The notes beneath the pieces are model-generated. The model was given only the letters and a program-made list of their open reading frames with translations, was not told where the DNA came from and ran no database searches. This document shows positions 40,690 through 50,383 of a stretch of DNA of 64,000 nucleotides, piece by piece; the first letter of the stretch is position 1; each line of letters begins with the position of its first letter. The position numbers and the translations under genes are program-made. Source of the stretch: Cyclobacterium sp. SYSU L10401 (lineage in GTDB: Bacteria > Bacteroidota > Bacteroidia > Cytophagales > Cyclobacteriaceae). The stretch covers positions 384,001 to 448,000 of the forward strand of contig NZ_WOFO01000001.1 of NCBI RefSeq assembly GCF_010993705.1. The letters are read 5' to 3'.

Positions 40690-43539
40690 ATGTCAGCAGA
40701 AAACCAATCCTCACAGGACCACATAGAAATATTTGGTGCGAGGGAACACAACCTCAAAAATCTGGACCTGGCAATTCCCAGAAACAAGCTGGTAGTCTTT
40801 ACAGGATTAAGTGGAAGTGGGAAAAGTTCGCTGGCATTTGATACCATTTATGCGGAAGGACAGCGGCGCTACATGGAAAGTTTTTCTGCCTATGCCCGTT
40901 CATTTTTAGGTGGTATGGAGCGGCCAGATGTGGATAAGATCAATGGTTTGTCTCCGGTTATTTCCATTGAACAGAAAACCACTTCCAAAAATCCAAGATC
41001 CACGGTAGGCACGGTAACGGAGATTTATGACTTTATGCGCCTGCTTTATGCCCGCGCAGGTGAAGCTTTCTCCTATCTCTCCGGGGAGAAAATGGTGAGG
41101 CAAACAGAGGATCAGATCATAGATCAAATTTTCCAGGGCTTTGCAGGTAAGAAACTATCTATCCTGGCACCTGTGGTAAAAGGCAGAAAAGGGCACTACC
41201 GGGAGCTTTTTGAAACAGTAAGGAAGATGGGCTATTCCAAGGTTCGGATTGATGGATTGCTTGAGGAGGTGCAGCCTAAAATGCAGGTAGACCGCTATAA
41301 AATACATGACATTGAGGTGGTGATTGATCGGGTAATTGCTGAGGAGGAGGACAGGTACAGGATTAGCCAATCCCTGAAAACTGCCCTGCAAATTGGCAAA
41401 GGCATCATGATGTTATTGGATGAATCCGGCAAAATAGATTATTTCTCCAAATTCCTGATGGATCCGAAAACAGGTCTCAGTTATGATGAACCGGCGCCAA
41501 ATGCCTTTTCTTTCAATAGTCCCTACGGGGCCTGCCCCACTTGCAATGGACTGGGAATCATAGAGGAGATCACCAGGGAAAGCGTGATTCCGGACCCCTC
41601 ATTGAGCATCAGCAGAGGAGGGATTGCTCCCCTTGGCGAATACCGGGATATCTGGATATTCAAGAAAATTGAGGCCATACTCAAGCGCCACAAGGGCAGT
41701 CTGGCCACCCCCATATCAAAACTTGACGATAAGGTCGTCCAAACCCTGCTTTACGGTGACAAAACCGAAGTCGCAGTAGATTCCGTAAAGTATCCCGGAA
41801 CCAAGTGGACCACCACTTTTGAAGGCATACTTAATTTTTTGCAAAAGCAGCAGGAAGGCGGCTCTGATAAAATACAAAAATGGATCGCTGATTTCACCAG
41901 CAGCCGTACCTGTCCTGATTGTGAGGGATATCGGCTGAAGAAAGAAGCCCTTCACTTTAAAATGGCAGGAAAACATATTGGTGAACTTGCACAAATGGAT
42001 ATCAGTACTTTAGGAGTCTGGTTTTCTGATCTGGAGGAACGGATGACGGAAAGGCAAAAAATCATCGGTGCGGAAGTCCTTAAGGAGATACGAAAGCGCA
42101 TTGGCTTTTTACTAGACATAGGCCTGGATTACCTTTCCCTGAACCGACCCCTGCGTACCCTTTCCGGAGGTGAGGCCCAACGGATTCGCCTGGCTACCCA
42201 GATTGGCACCCAGCTGGTGGGGGTGCTTTATATCCTGGACGAACCCAGTATTGGATTGCATCAAAGGGACAATGTAAAGTTAACGCATGCCCTGAAAGAC
42301 CTCAGGGATTTGGGTAATTCGGTGATCGTGGTAGAACATGACCGCGACATGATGCTCGAAGCCGACCACGTGGTGGATATCGGACCCGGGGCAGGCAGGC
42401 ATGGAGGACAGATCGTGGCCAGTGGTACACCCCAGCAACTCTTATTGTCTGACAGCTTAACAGCCAAATACCTCAATGGGGAACTGAGTATACCGGTACC
42501 TGGGAAAAGAAGAAAGGGAACAGGCAAAAAATTACAATTAAAGGGGGCTAGCGGGCATAACCTCAAACGGGTCAATCTGGACATTCCTTTGGGAACCATG
42601 GTCTGCGTCACGGGGGTCTCCGGGTCAGGCAAAAGTTCTTTGATTCATGAAACCCTTTATCCCCTGCTCAACAGGCAATTTTACAATTCCAGGAAGGAAC
42701 CCCTGCCCTATAAGGAGATCAGGGGATTGGAACATTTGGACAAGGTGATAGAAGTAGACCAGTCTCCCATTGGCAGAACCCCCAGATCCAATCCGGCCAC
42801 CTACACAGGAGTTTTTACCGATATCAGGGCACTTTTTACGGAACTTCCAGAGGCCAAAATCAGAGGATATAAACCCGGGAGGTTTTCATTTAACGTAAAG
42901 GGAGGCCGCTGCGAGGATTGTGGAGGTGGAGGAATGAAGTTGATAGAAATGGATTTTCTTCCGGATGTGCACATTCCCTGCGAGACCTGTAAAGGTAAGC
43001 GGTACAACCGGGAAACCCTGGAAGTAAGGTTTAAAGGTAAATCAATCGCTGATGTACTGGACATGACGGTGGAGCAGGCAGTGGAATTTTTTGAAAATCA
43101 GCCTAAGATATTAAGGAAGGTCAAAACCTTGCATGAGGTAGGTCTGGATTACATCACCCTGGGCCAACATGCCACCACTTTATCCGGAGGTGAAGCGCAA
43201 CGGGTAAAATTGGCCACGGAACTTTCGAAAAAAGATACCGGCAAGACTTTTTACATTCTGGATGAACCCACTACAGGCTTGCATTTTCAGGACATCGGGC
43301 ACTTGCTGGAGGTGTTGAACAGGTTGGTAGATAAGGGGAATACCGTTTTGATCATCGAACACAATATGGATGTGATCAAAGTGGCTGACCATATTGTGGA
43401 CCTGGGACCTGAGGGGGGAGAGAAAGGTGGAGAGATATTATTCAGTGGAAAGCCCGAAGATATGGTAGATCACCAAAGCAGTTATACAGCCAGGTTTTTG
43501 AAGCCGGAGTTAACAGGAAAAGTAGATGTAGAGGCTTGA
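40690..43539 (+). CDS. uvrA: Excinuclease ABC subunit A
   Basis: 949 aa from the ATG at 40690, full length. Two ABC ATPase modules: Walker A GLSGSGKSSLAFDT (about 39) and GVSGSGKSSLIHE (about 645), two LSGGEAQR signatures (about 490 and 832), and Zn motifs CPTCNG, CPDCEG and CEDCGG...CETCKG. It recognises bulky lesions in nucleotide excision repair with UvrB. No repair partner lies nearby. Confidence 0.97.
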   Translation: MSAENQSSQDHIEIFGAREHNLKNLDLAIPRNKLVVFTGLSGSGKSSLAFDTIYAEGQRRYMESFSAYARSFLGGMERPDVDKINGLSPVISIEQKTTSKNPRSTVGTVTEIYDFMRLLYARAGEAFSYLSGEKMVRQTEDQIIDQIFQGFAGKKLSILAPVVKGRKGHYRELFETVRKMGYSKVRIDGLLEEVQPKMQVDRYKIHDIEVVIDRVIAEEEDRYRISQSLKTALQIGKGIMMLLDESGKIDYFSKFLMDPKTGLSYDEPAPNAFSFNSPYGACPTCNGLGIIEEITRESVIPDPSLSISRGGIAPLGEYRDIWIFKKIEAILKRHKGSLATPISKLDDKVVQTLLYGDKTEVAVDSVKYPGTKWTTTFEGILNFLQKQQEGGSDKIQKWIADFTSSRTCPDCEGYRLKKEALHFKMAGKHIGELAQMDISTLGVWFSDLEERMTERQKIIGAEVLKEIRKRIGFLLDIGLDYLSLNRPLRTLSGGEAQRIRLATQIGTQLVGVLYILDEPSIGLHQRDNVKLTHALKDLRDLGNSVIVVEHDRDMMLEADHVVDIGPGAGRHGGQIVASGTPQQLLLSDSLTAKYLNGELSIPVPGKRRKGTGKKLQLKGASGHNLKRVNLDIPLGTMVCVTGVSGSGKSSLIHETLYPLLNRQFYNSRKEPLPYKEIRGLEHLDKVIEVDQSPIGRTPRSNPATYTGVFTDIRALFTELPEAKIRGYKPGRFSFNVKGGRCEDCGGGGMKLIEMDFLPDVHIPCETCKGKRYNRETLEVRFKGKSIADVLDMTVEQAVEFFENQPKILRKVKTLHEVGLDYITLGQHATTLSGGEAQRVKLATELSKKDTGKTFYILDEPTTGLHFQDIGHLLEVLNRLVDKGNTVLIIEHNMDVIKVADHIVDLGPEGGEKGGEILFSGKPEDMVDHQSSYTARFLKPELTGKVDVEA

Positions 43540-43686
43540 TGCCCGTTTTTTAAAATTAATGTTAACATAAAATTAATTTTCCGAAGATAATTTTAAAATT
43601 TCATAATTTACATTTCTACGGGAGTTATGATTTTTAAGTCAACTTTGTGGCGTTATTCAAACTGACTTACTAATCTATTACTCATT

Positions 43687-45189
43687 ATGAAGAAAATTTT
43701 CAAAGGATTGACCGCTTTGGTACTGGCAGTAAGTTTACTTGCCGCTTGTGGAGAAGAGGAACAACCCAACAATTTTGTATCGATAACGGGAATACCGGCT
43801 ACTGCCGTGATCGAAGCAGGTGAAACCGTAGGCCCGGTAACTGCCAGCATTTCTGCTAACGATGGTTTGGCCACTTTGGTGATCCGAAAAGATGGATCCA
43901 CTCTTGAAACCATAAATTTTAATGGAGAAACTTCTGCAAGCCATGAATTTTCCTATACTTCTACCGATGAAGATGCCAACAGCAATGTGGTTTTTGAGTT
44001 TGTGGCTACAGATAGCAATGGAGACACGCAGACGGTCACACACGTACTTACAGTAGGGGCTGTGGCGACTACCATTAGAATTGCCGAAAATATTGAAGAG
44101 GATGCGGTATGGGAAACAGGAAAAACCTACATCTTGGGTGGTAGAATTACTGTAACCAACGGAGCTACGCTGACCATCGAACCTGGAGTGGTGGTGAAGG
44201 GAGAAACTGGCTCAGGAGCCAACGCAACAGCCTTGGTCATTGCCAGAGGAGCTAAAATCAATGCAGCAGGAGAGCCAGATCAGCCCATTATTTTTACTGC
44301 AGTGGCTGATGAAATCGAACCCGGCATGGTAGCCAGTCCAAACATGGATCCGGATATTGATGGCCTTTGGGGTGGTCTGCTTGTCTTGGGAAAGGCCCCC
44401 AGTTCTTTCGCTGGTGATGTGTCGGAGATACAAATTGAAGGCATTCCTCCTTCTGATACAAATGGACTTTATGGGGGAGATGATCCTGAAGATGATTCCG
44501 GAGTATTGAAATATATCTCCATCCGGCATGGCGGAGCCAATATAGGAGAAGGTAATGAAATCAATGGCCTGACACTGGGTGGCGTAGGCTCTACTACAAT
44601 AATAGAGAACATTGAGGTCATTGCCAATCAGGATGATGGTATTGAGTGGTTTGGAGGTACTGTTAGTGTGAAGAATGCAATTGTATGGAATTCAGGTGAT
44701 GATGCATTGGATACGGATCAAGCCTGGTCCGGTACGATGGATAATTTTATCCTGCTCTGCGGTGCCAACACCGACCATGCCCTGGAGATTGACGGTCCCG
44801 AAGGATCATTCAATGCTGCCCACACCCTCACAAATGGAACCGTAATAGGGCATCCAGCTTCTGAGTTAGGTGATTTTCGTGACGGTGCCAGGGGTACATT
44901 CGAAAACATATATTTCTTTGGATTTCCCGATCCGGCCGAAACTGATGGAAGGGGGGACTTGTCTTTAAGTGGAGATGTAAGCCTTGCCAACTTCGAGAAC
45001 GGTATACTGAATTTTAACAACCTGGAAGTTACCCTGGCAGCCGGTGTGACCCTTGAAACCGTTTTCCGAAACGGTACCCATGAACATGCCAGTGAAGTGG
45101 CTCTTGGAGAGAACACTGTAGGAGCAGACAAATCAGCATTTGAAGGCTGGTCCTGGGCTGCTGTTGCAGGACAATTAGACGATTTATAA
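43687..45189 (+). CDS. Outer-membrane lipoprotein with beta-helix, partner of TonB receptor
   Basis: 500 aa. Lipobox LLAAC (Cys about 21) followed by acidic residues. An Ig/cadherin-like domain (about 30-125), then a right-handed beta-helix-like body (about 130-470) with ITVTNGATLTIEPGVVVKG, GLWGGLLVLGKAP, LKYISIRHGGANIG and DHALEIDGPEGSF segments. It lies directly upstream of a TonB-dependent receptor, so it may bind the substrate at the cell surface. A terminator follows at 45215. Confidence 0.8.
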   Translation: MKKIFKGLTALVLAVSLLAACGEEEQPNNFVSITGIPATAVIEAGETVGPVTASISANDGLATLVIRKDGSTLETINFNGETSASHEFSYTSTDEDANSNVVFEFVATDSNGDTQTVTHVLTVGAVATTIRIAENIEEDAVWETGKTYILGGRITVTNGATLTIEPGVVVKGETGSGANATALVIARGAKINAAGEPDQPIIFTAVADEIEPGMVASPNMDPDIDGLWGGLLVLGKAPSSFAGDVSEIQIEGIPPSDTNGLYGGDDPEDDSGVLKYISIRHGGANIGEGNEINGLTLGGVGSTTIIENIEVIANQDDGIEWFGGTVSVKNAIVWNSGDDALDTDQAWSGTMDNFILLCGANTDHALEIDGPEGSFNAAHTLTNGTVIGHPASELGDFRDGARGTFENIYFFGFPDPAETDGRGDLSLSGDVSLANFENGILNFNNLEVTLAAGVTLETVFRNGTHEHASEVALGENTVGADKSAFEGWSWAAVAGQLDDL

Positions 45190-45214
45190 TCACTGAAAAC
45201 CAAATCATTTTTTA

Positions 45215-45239
45215 AAAGGGATGCCTCAGGCATCCCTTT
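45215..45239 (+). terminator. Terminator or attenuator between lipoprotein and TonB receptor
   Basis: AAAGGGATGCC (45215-45225) and GGCATCCCTTT (45229-45239), a perfect 11-bp stem with 3-nt loop followed by CC and a T-rich run. It probably lowers expression of the receptor relative to the lipoprotein. Confidence 0.75.
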
Positions 45240-45285
45240 CCTTACTTTTTATCATTACATCGCTGTATTTATTAAAAACAAAAAA

Positions 45286-48162
45286 ATGAAAAGATTAATC
45301 TTAGGCTGGCTTTGCATGGGAATGATTTTCCTGTCTGCAAATGTGTCAGCCCAAAATGGTACCATCAGAGGGACCATATTTGACGCCGGGACCGGTGAAC
45401 CTTTATTTGGGGTAGCAGTTTCTGTGGTAGGCAGTCAGACGGGAGCAGTTACCGACTTTGACGGGGATTTTGAAATTCCTATAGCTCCCGGAACTTATGA
45501 ATTACAGGCTTCATTTATCTCCTTCAACGTCCTAAACCTGAAGGATGTGCAGGTAAAGTCCGGTGAAGTTACTGTTTTGGATAATTTAAAGATGGAGGAG
45601 TTTACCTCTGATCTGGAAACGGTGACCATCTCAGCAGAAGCTATCCGGACCACCGAAGCAGCTTTAATGACGGTAAAGAGAAATGCGGCCCAATTGATGG
45701 ATGGGATTTCTGCGTCTTCTTTCCGACAGATTGGTGATGGTAATGCCGCTGCGGCCATTAAGCGGGTGACAGGGGTTTCCATTGAAGGAGGCAAATACGT
45801 TTACATTCGTGGATTGGGAGACAGGTACACCAAGACAGTACTCAATGGGGTAGATATCCCGGGGCTGGACCCTGACAGAAATACCATACAGATGGATATT
45901 TTTCCTACCAATATCATTGACAATATCATTGTGTCCAAGTCCTTTACCAGTAACCTGTCCGCAGACTTTACGGGTGGTGTGGTAGATATTGAGACCAAGG
46001 ATTTTCCGGAGGAGAAAACCATGAGGTTTTCCCTTAGTGGAGGATACAATCCTTCCATGCATTTCAATGAAAACTTCCTGACAGCCTCAGGCAGTACTAC
46101 GGATTTCCTTGGTTTTGACAATGGATACCGGGCAATCCCTACCAAAGGAGAAACCGATATTCCGCAATTTGGGGATGTTATCGGTAGTCCTTCCGGAGAA
46201 AGAGGTCAGCTGTACCAACGCATCTTAAGGGATTTCAATCCGGAATTTGGAGGGAGAAAAGAACAAAACCTGGCTAATTTTAGCATGGGATTCTCACTGG
46301 GCAACCAGGTAGGGCTGGGTAGCAATAAATTGGGTTATAACCTCGCCATTACCTATAAAAATACTTCTGAGTATTATAAAGATGCTCAGTACAACCTCTA
46401 TGGAAAGCCAAGAGGTAGTGGAGACTTTGCCCTGGAGCCACTGGAACAATCCATGGGAAATTTTGGGGTAAACAATGTATTATTGGGAGGCCTGGCTGGA
46501 CTGGCCTATAAAACAGACTTTTCAAAATACAAACTAAACCTGATTCGCCTGCAGAATGGCGAATCCAAAGTGGGTGTTTTCGATTTTGTCAATACCAATT
46601 TGGGAGCGGTCTTTGAAGCTGATCAGTACAACATAGAATACAGCCAGCGTTCCCTGACTAACCTGATGCTCAGTGGAGCTCATTTTCTTCCTGGAGGTGA
46701 TTGGGAGGTCCAATGGAAGGTTTCTCCAACCCTATCCACGATTGATGATCCGGATGTACGGGTACTCAGGTTTCGCAGGCCAAACAACACCATTTCTTCA
46801 GAAGTGGGTTTGCCCCAGCGTATCTGGAGGTCCCTTGAGGAGCAAAACCTGGTGGGCAAACTGGATTTGACCAGAAATCATACCTTATTCGGGAAATCGG
46901 CCAGGTTGAGGTTTGGATCTTCCTTGACTTACAAGCAAAGGGATTTTCTTATCCAGGATTTTCAATTTTCCACAGGGAATACCACTTTTACGGGCGATCC
47001 CAATGAAGTAATGAATGAAGAGAATCTTTTCTCAGAAAACAATAGGAATGGTGTTCGCTACAACCCATTGTTTATCCCTAACAATCCCAACAGGTTTGAC
47101 GCCAATTTACAAAATATCGGCATTTATGCGCACAGCGAGTTTTCACCCATGGAAAACTTAAAAGCCATCGTAGGCTTAAGGGCGGAAAAATACGAGCAAT
47201 ATTATACCGGTTCCAATCAGACCCAAACCATTGTTTTTGATAATGAAAAGGTCTTGGATGATTTGGATTTGTTTCCCACGATCAACCTGATCAGCAATCT
47301 GAAGGAAAACCAAAATATCCGATTATCCTTTTCCAGAACCATCGCAAGGCCATCTTTTAAGGAAATGTCCTTTGCGGAAATACTGGACCCCATTACCGGC
47401 CGGACTTTTATTGGTGCACTATTTCAGGAAACAACCAATGGAGGCGCCGAAGTGCTTTGGGATGGGCAGCTGGAAGCCACCAGGATAAATAATTTCGATC
47501 TGAGATGGGAGCAATTTCTTCCTGCCGGCCAGCTTTTATCCTTAAGTGCTTTTTATAAAACTTTTGATCAACCGATAGAAATGGTGCAGTTTTTATCAGA
47601 TCCGGGTTCCTTTCAGCCCAGGAATGTGGGTAACGGTACCGTTGCCGGAGTGGAGCTGGAGTTGAGAAAATCACTGTCTTTTATGGATCCAAAGTTGGAA
47701 AACTTCTTTTTCACTTTTAATGGCACCCTCACTTCGTCCAGCATTCAGATGTCCGCTTCTGAGTTGCAGTCCAGAAGACTAACCGCCAGGGAGGGGGAAG
47801 TCATTTCTTCTACCCGGGATATGGCCGGTCAGGCACCCTATATCATCAATTCGGGCATTGCCTATAACAATTACGTATCAGGTCTGGAAGCGGGATTGTT
47901 TTACAATGTGCAGGGCGCTACCCTCAATTATATTGGGTTTGGTAACCGTACAGATACCTATACCGTCCCATTTCACGCCTTGAATTTAAGTCTGAACAAG
48001 ACCTTTGGCGCAGAAGAAAGGGTACAGGCTGGCTTCAATGTTCAAAACCTGCTCAATCAGTCAAGACAGGAAGTGTTCAGGTCCTACAATGCTGAAGACC
48101 AGATTTTTTCCAGTCTCAACCCCGGTACATTGATCAATTTGAATTTCGCCTATTCGTTTTAA
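45286..48162 (+). CDS. TonB-dependent receptor with CarboxypepD_reg-like domain
   Basis: 958 aa. Signal peptide (about 1-23), a CarboxypepD_reg-like domain (about 25-105: GTIRGTIFDAGTGEPLFGVAVSV), a plug (about 130-235, with GGKYVYIRGLGDRYTKTVLNG and NIIVSKSFTSNLSADFTGG), then a 22-strand-type barrel ending in LNFAYSF. It imports a substrate across the outer membrane with TonB energy; the substrate is unknown. It follows the beta-helix lipoprotein. Confidence 0.93.
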   Translation: MKRLILGWLCMGMIFLSANVSAQNGTIRGTIFDAGTGEPLFGVAVSVVGSQTGAVTDFDGDFEIPIAPGTYELQASFISFNVLNLKDVQVKSGEVTVLDNLKMEEFTSDLETVTISAEAIRTTEAALMTVKRNAAQLMDGISASSFRQIGDGNAAAAIKRVTGVSIEGGKYVYIRGLGDRYTKTVLNGVDIPGLDPDRNTIQMDIFPTNIIDNIIVSKSFTSNLSADFTGGVVDIETKDFPEEKTMRFSLSGGYNPSMHFNENFLTASGSTTDFLGFDNGYRAIPTKGETDIPQFGDVIGSPSGERGQLYQRILRDFNPEFGGRKEQNLANFSMGFSLGNQVGLGSNKLGYNLAITYKNTSEYYKDAQYNLYGKPRGSGDFALEPLEQSMGNFGVNNVLLGGLAGLAYKTDFSKYKLNLIRLQNGESKVGVFDFVNTNLGAVFEADQYNIEYSQRSLTNLMLSGAHFLPGGDWEVQWKVSPTLSTIDDPDVRVLRFRRPNNTISSEVGLPQRIWRSLEEQNLVGKLDLTRNHTLFGKSARLRFGSSLTYKQRDFLIQDFQFSTGNTTFTGDPNEVMNEENLFSENNRNGVRYNPLFIPNNPNRFDANLQNIGIYAHSEFSPMENLKAIVGLRAEKYEQYYTGSNQTQTIVFDNEKVLDDLDLFPTINLISNLKENQNIRLSFSRTIARPSFKEMSFAEILDPITGRTFIGALFQETTNGGAEVLWDGQLEATRINNFDLRWEQFLPAGQLLSLSAFYKTFDQPIEMVQFLSDPGSFQPRNVGNGTVAGVELELRKSLSFMDPKLENFFFTFNGTLTSSSIQMSASELQSRRLTAREGEVISSTRDMAGQAPYIINSGIAYNNYVSGLEAGLFYNVQGATLNYIGFGNRTDTYTVPFHALNLSLNKTFGAEERVQAGFNVQNLLNQSRQEVFRSYNAEDQIFSSLNPGTLINLNFAYSF

Positions 48163-48187
48163 TTCATTTAATAAACCACATGCATGA

Positions 48188-48212
48188 ATATCCCTTCAAA
48201 TAGGAGGGATAT
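48188..48212 (+). terminator. Terminator after the TonB receptor
   Basis: ATATCCCT (48188-48195) and AGGGATAT (48205-48212) form an 8-bp stem, followed by a run of T. Confidence 0.8.
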
Positions 48213-48275
48213 TTTTTTTGTTTTAATGTTAATAAATTGTTAAATTTAATTAACGTTGAATTAATATATACTCCA

Positions 48276-49037
48276 ATGCGTGGTTTTAGCACATGTGTAC
48301 TCTGGTTTTTTCTTCCTTTGCTGTGGCATGCCTCAGCTTTGGCTGGAGGGAATACGGATACGCACGGGGCGGTTCCCAATACCGGTAAAGCCTGGGTGGA
48401 CTCCTGGAGGACTGAAAGTGAGCGGTTTGCGGATTTATATGAACTTTTGGAGAAAGATTTCAGGAAATTCGGGAACAGCGAAAAAATGGTCAAAAATATT
48501 TTTTACCGTGCGCACCAAAAATTATTTCACCGTTACCAACAGTTTACCCTGGACAAGGATGCCCTTGACCAGGGACTTTACGATTGTGTGAGCGGTTCCC
48601 TGATTTTGGCCACCTTCCTGGATTATTTTGGTTTTGCTTATGAAGTGAAGGAAACCACCTATCACGTTTTTCTGCAAGTTGAAGTAGAAGGCAAGCAATT
48701 GTTTTTGGAGGTTACCGACCCTCAGGGAGGCTTTATTGCCGATCCGGATGAAAAGGAACAATATCTGAGTGATTTTGCCAGGGAGTCTGGTAGTCAGAAA
48801 TTATGGGAGGTAGATAAAATGGATCAGTCCCTTGGCACTCCACATATTTACCGATCCATAGACCTACAAAACCTGCTGGGACTGCAATATTTCAACCAAT
48901 CAATCCGGTATTTCAAGGACGGCAATCCCCTCGCAGCCTACCAGTTTTCCATTACTGCTCTGAAGTACCATGATACCGAAAGGATCCGGGAATTCAGCTG
49001 TTTTTTAAAGCAGGAACTGGTATTGGCCGCCAATTAA
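48276..49037 (+). CDS. Secreted transglutaminase-like protein
   Basis: 253 aa from the ATG at 48276 (a TTG at 48237 is less likely). Signal peptide (about 1-24). Core triad by pattern: Cys in YDCVSGSLILATFLDYFGF (about 108), His in TTYHVFLQVEVEGKQLF and Asp in LEVTDPQGG, as in transglutaminase-like cysteine proteases. Its substrate is unknown. A 1-kb region without a recognised gene follows. Confidence 0.7.
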   Translation: MRGFSTCVLWFFLPLLWHASALAGGNTDTHGAVPNTGKAWVDSWRTESERFADLYELLEKDFRKFGNSEKMVKNIFYRAHQKLFHRYQQFTLDKDALDQGLYDCVSGSLILATFLDYFGFAYEVKETTYHVFLQVEVEGKQLFLEVTDPQGGFIADPDEKEQYLSDFARESGSQKLWEVDKMDQSLGTPHIYRSIDLQNLLGLQYFNQSIRYFKDGNPLAAYQFSITALKYHDTERIREFSCFLKQELVLAAN

Positions 49038-49802
49038 CCCTAGGTAGATTCTAAGTTTCCCAGGATTTTCATCAAAAAATATATTTTGATCCCTTTTCAA
49101 GGAAATTTGGACAGAATGAATTATCGGTCACGGGTATTACCGGTAAGTTTTTTCTGGCCATTTCAATGAAACCAATTGAGCTTAAACCGAGTCATTCGGC
49201 AAATCACCCTTTAAGGGCGTAGGGGATTTTTTCGTTTGTTTTTATGATTAACTCAAGTTCCGAAAAACGTGCTCTATTGAGCAGATAGGGCCATTAAGTT
49301 TGCTATGTTAACAGCTTTTCACCCCATTTTATTCAAAGTGAGGTGAAAAATTAACAAGGATTGCTCGTTTACAATACAATAAAGCCAAATTCGTAGCAAC
49401 TATATTGCTGTTTTGAGGAATATGAATTAAGGGGATAGCGTGTGCGTATCCATTCAGACTGCCAGGGGTGCCTGGGATGTTTTCAATAGGTTTTATTATT
49501 CAAAACGGCACTCAGCGTGATCTTGTCTTCAGATAAGCTACTATTCTGGGTGCAGATTGCATCTTCCACACTTTTATCAGGAATAAAGGTATCTGCGGCA
49601 TTTGTAATGCCGGTACCCATTAGAAATACGTAATGAACCGTTTCTGGACACGGATACAATTGGCCATAGGACAAGTTTTAGCTGTTTAATGTGCCGAAAA
49701 TATTTGGGTGTATTTTCAACACCCTTTCCCGCCCGGCCTTAAAATGGCAAAAAAATAAAAAAATCCGTGAAAATCTGTGCGAATCTGTGGTTAAAAAAAA
49801 GG
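49038..49802. other. Intergenic region without a recognised gene
   Basis: A minus-strand frame at 49483-49674 (63 codons) is weak. From 49760 a copy of an ATCTGTGAAAATCTGTGCG-type repeat begins, the outer edge of the duplicated region described next. No RNA gene or strong terminator is seen. Confidence 0.5.
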
Positions 49803-50079
49803 ATGCACCACAGATTACTCAGATTAACACAGATAAATAATAGAAAAATGGGTCGATTTTGGAGCCAAAAAAATCTGTGAAAATCTGTGCGAATCAGTGG
49901 TGAAAAAGCTTCACAAATAAAGCACAAACTCCGTCTCCCCCTAAAAATACAATACATGCTTAAAAAAAGATTGTTTTTAATTTTTTTTATATTTTTTTAA
50001 AAATATATTTGCAACTAATGATTTTTTTTTTGCAGCTTAGCCTCCATAAAATATTTAGTTTACAAAAACCTAAAAAATT
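49803..50079. repeat. 277-bp upstream repeat, copy 1 (peptide locus 1)
   Basis: Aligns almost end to end with 55988-56263. It contains an imperfect inverted repeat (ACCACAGATTACTCAGATT... and ...ATCTGTGCGAATCAGTGGT), the block CACAAACTCCGTCTCCCCCT and an AT-rich promoter region with the -7 box TATATTTG (50004-50011). The similarity continues into the next coding sequence, so the upstream region and the leader were duplicated together. Confidence 0.85.
50004..50011 (+). promoter_or_regulatory. -7 box of peptide gene 1
   Basis: TATATTTG matches TAnnTTTG exactly; the sequence upstream is T-rich without an ideal TTTG box. The equivalent in copy 2 (AATAATTTG) is weaker. Confidence 0.4.
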
Positions 50080-50322
50080 ATGGAAAGATTATTTAAAAAT
50101 TCCAGAAAATTATTGGCTTCTTTTGGAGTGGTGGCTTTTTTGATGGTAGCCGGCTGGCAGTTTGGTGTCGGTGCAACGGGTGCTGTGTTCTCGGAGTCGG
50201 AACTGGCATTGGAAAATGCGGTGGCGGGGAGTGATACTATTTGCCAGTTTATTGACAAAAAAAATATGACATTTAAAAAAGGATGTAAACCTGCTCCAGG
50301 ATGGGTTTGTCACCCATGCTAG
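50080..50322 (+). CDS. NVEALA-like peptide precursor 1
   Basis: 80 aa. The leader MERLFKNSRKLLASFGVVAF...GWQFGVG has a hydrophobic stretch and a conserved SELALENAVAGS end, which resembles the NVEALA motif of Bacteroidota peptide precursors. The C-terminal ~28 residues are Lys-rich with four Cys (CQF, GCK, VCH, PC). The leader is almost the same as in the gene at 56264, while the cores differ, which is typical of leader-core peptide families. The role (signal, toxin or structural peptide) is unknown. Confidence 0.7.
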   Translation: MERLFKNSRKLLASFGVVAFLMVAGWQFGVGATGAVFSESELALENAVAGSDTICQFIDKKNMTFKKGCKPAPGWVCHPC

Positions 50323-50330
50323 ATGATTAT

Positions 50331-50361
50331 TATAGAACTGTCTTAAAAAGGCAGTTCTATA
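50331..50361 (+). terminator. Hairpin after peptide gene 1
   Basis: TATAGAACTG (50331-50340) and CAGTTCTATA (50352-50361) form a 10-bp stem followed by TTTTTA. It separates the peptide gene from the propeller gene, so the peptide would be made in excess and the lipoprotein by readthrough. Confidence 0.7.
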
Positions 50362-50383
50362 TTTTTATAATTATAATTATAAT

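Noticed and set aside
49483-49674. 63-codon minus-strand ORF
   Set aside because: No start context, family or neighbour supports it; it may be a gene remnant at most.
49739-49957. Minus-strand ORF (MYCIFRGRRSLC...)
   Set aside because: It is a translation of the CACAGATT repeat and recurs at 56010-56222 for the same reason; it is not a gene.
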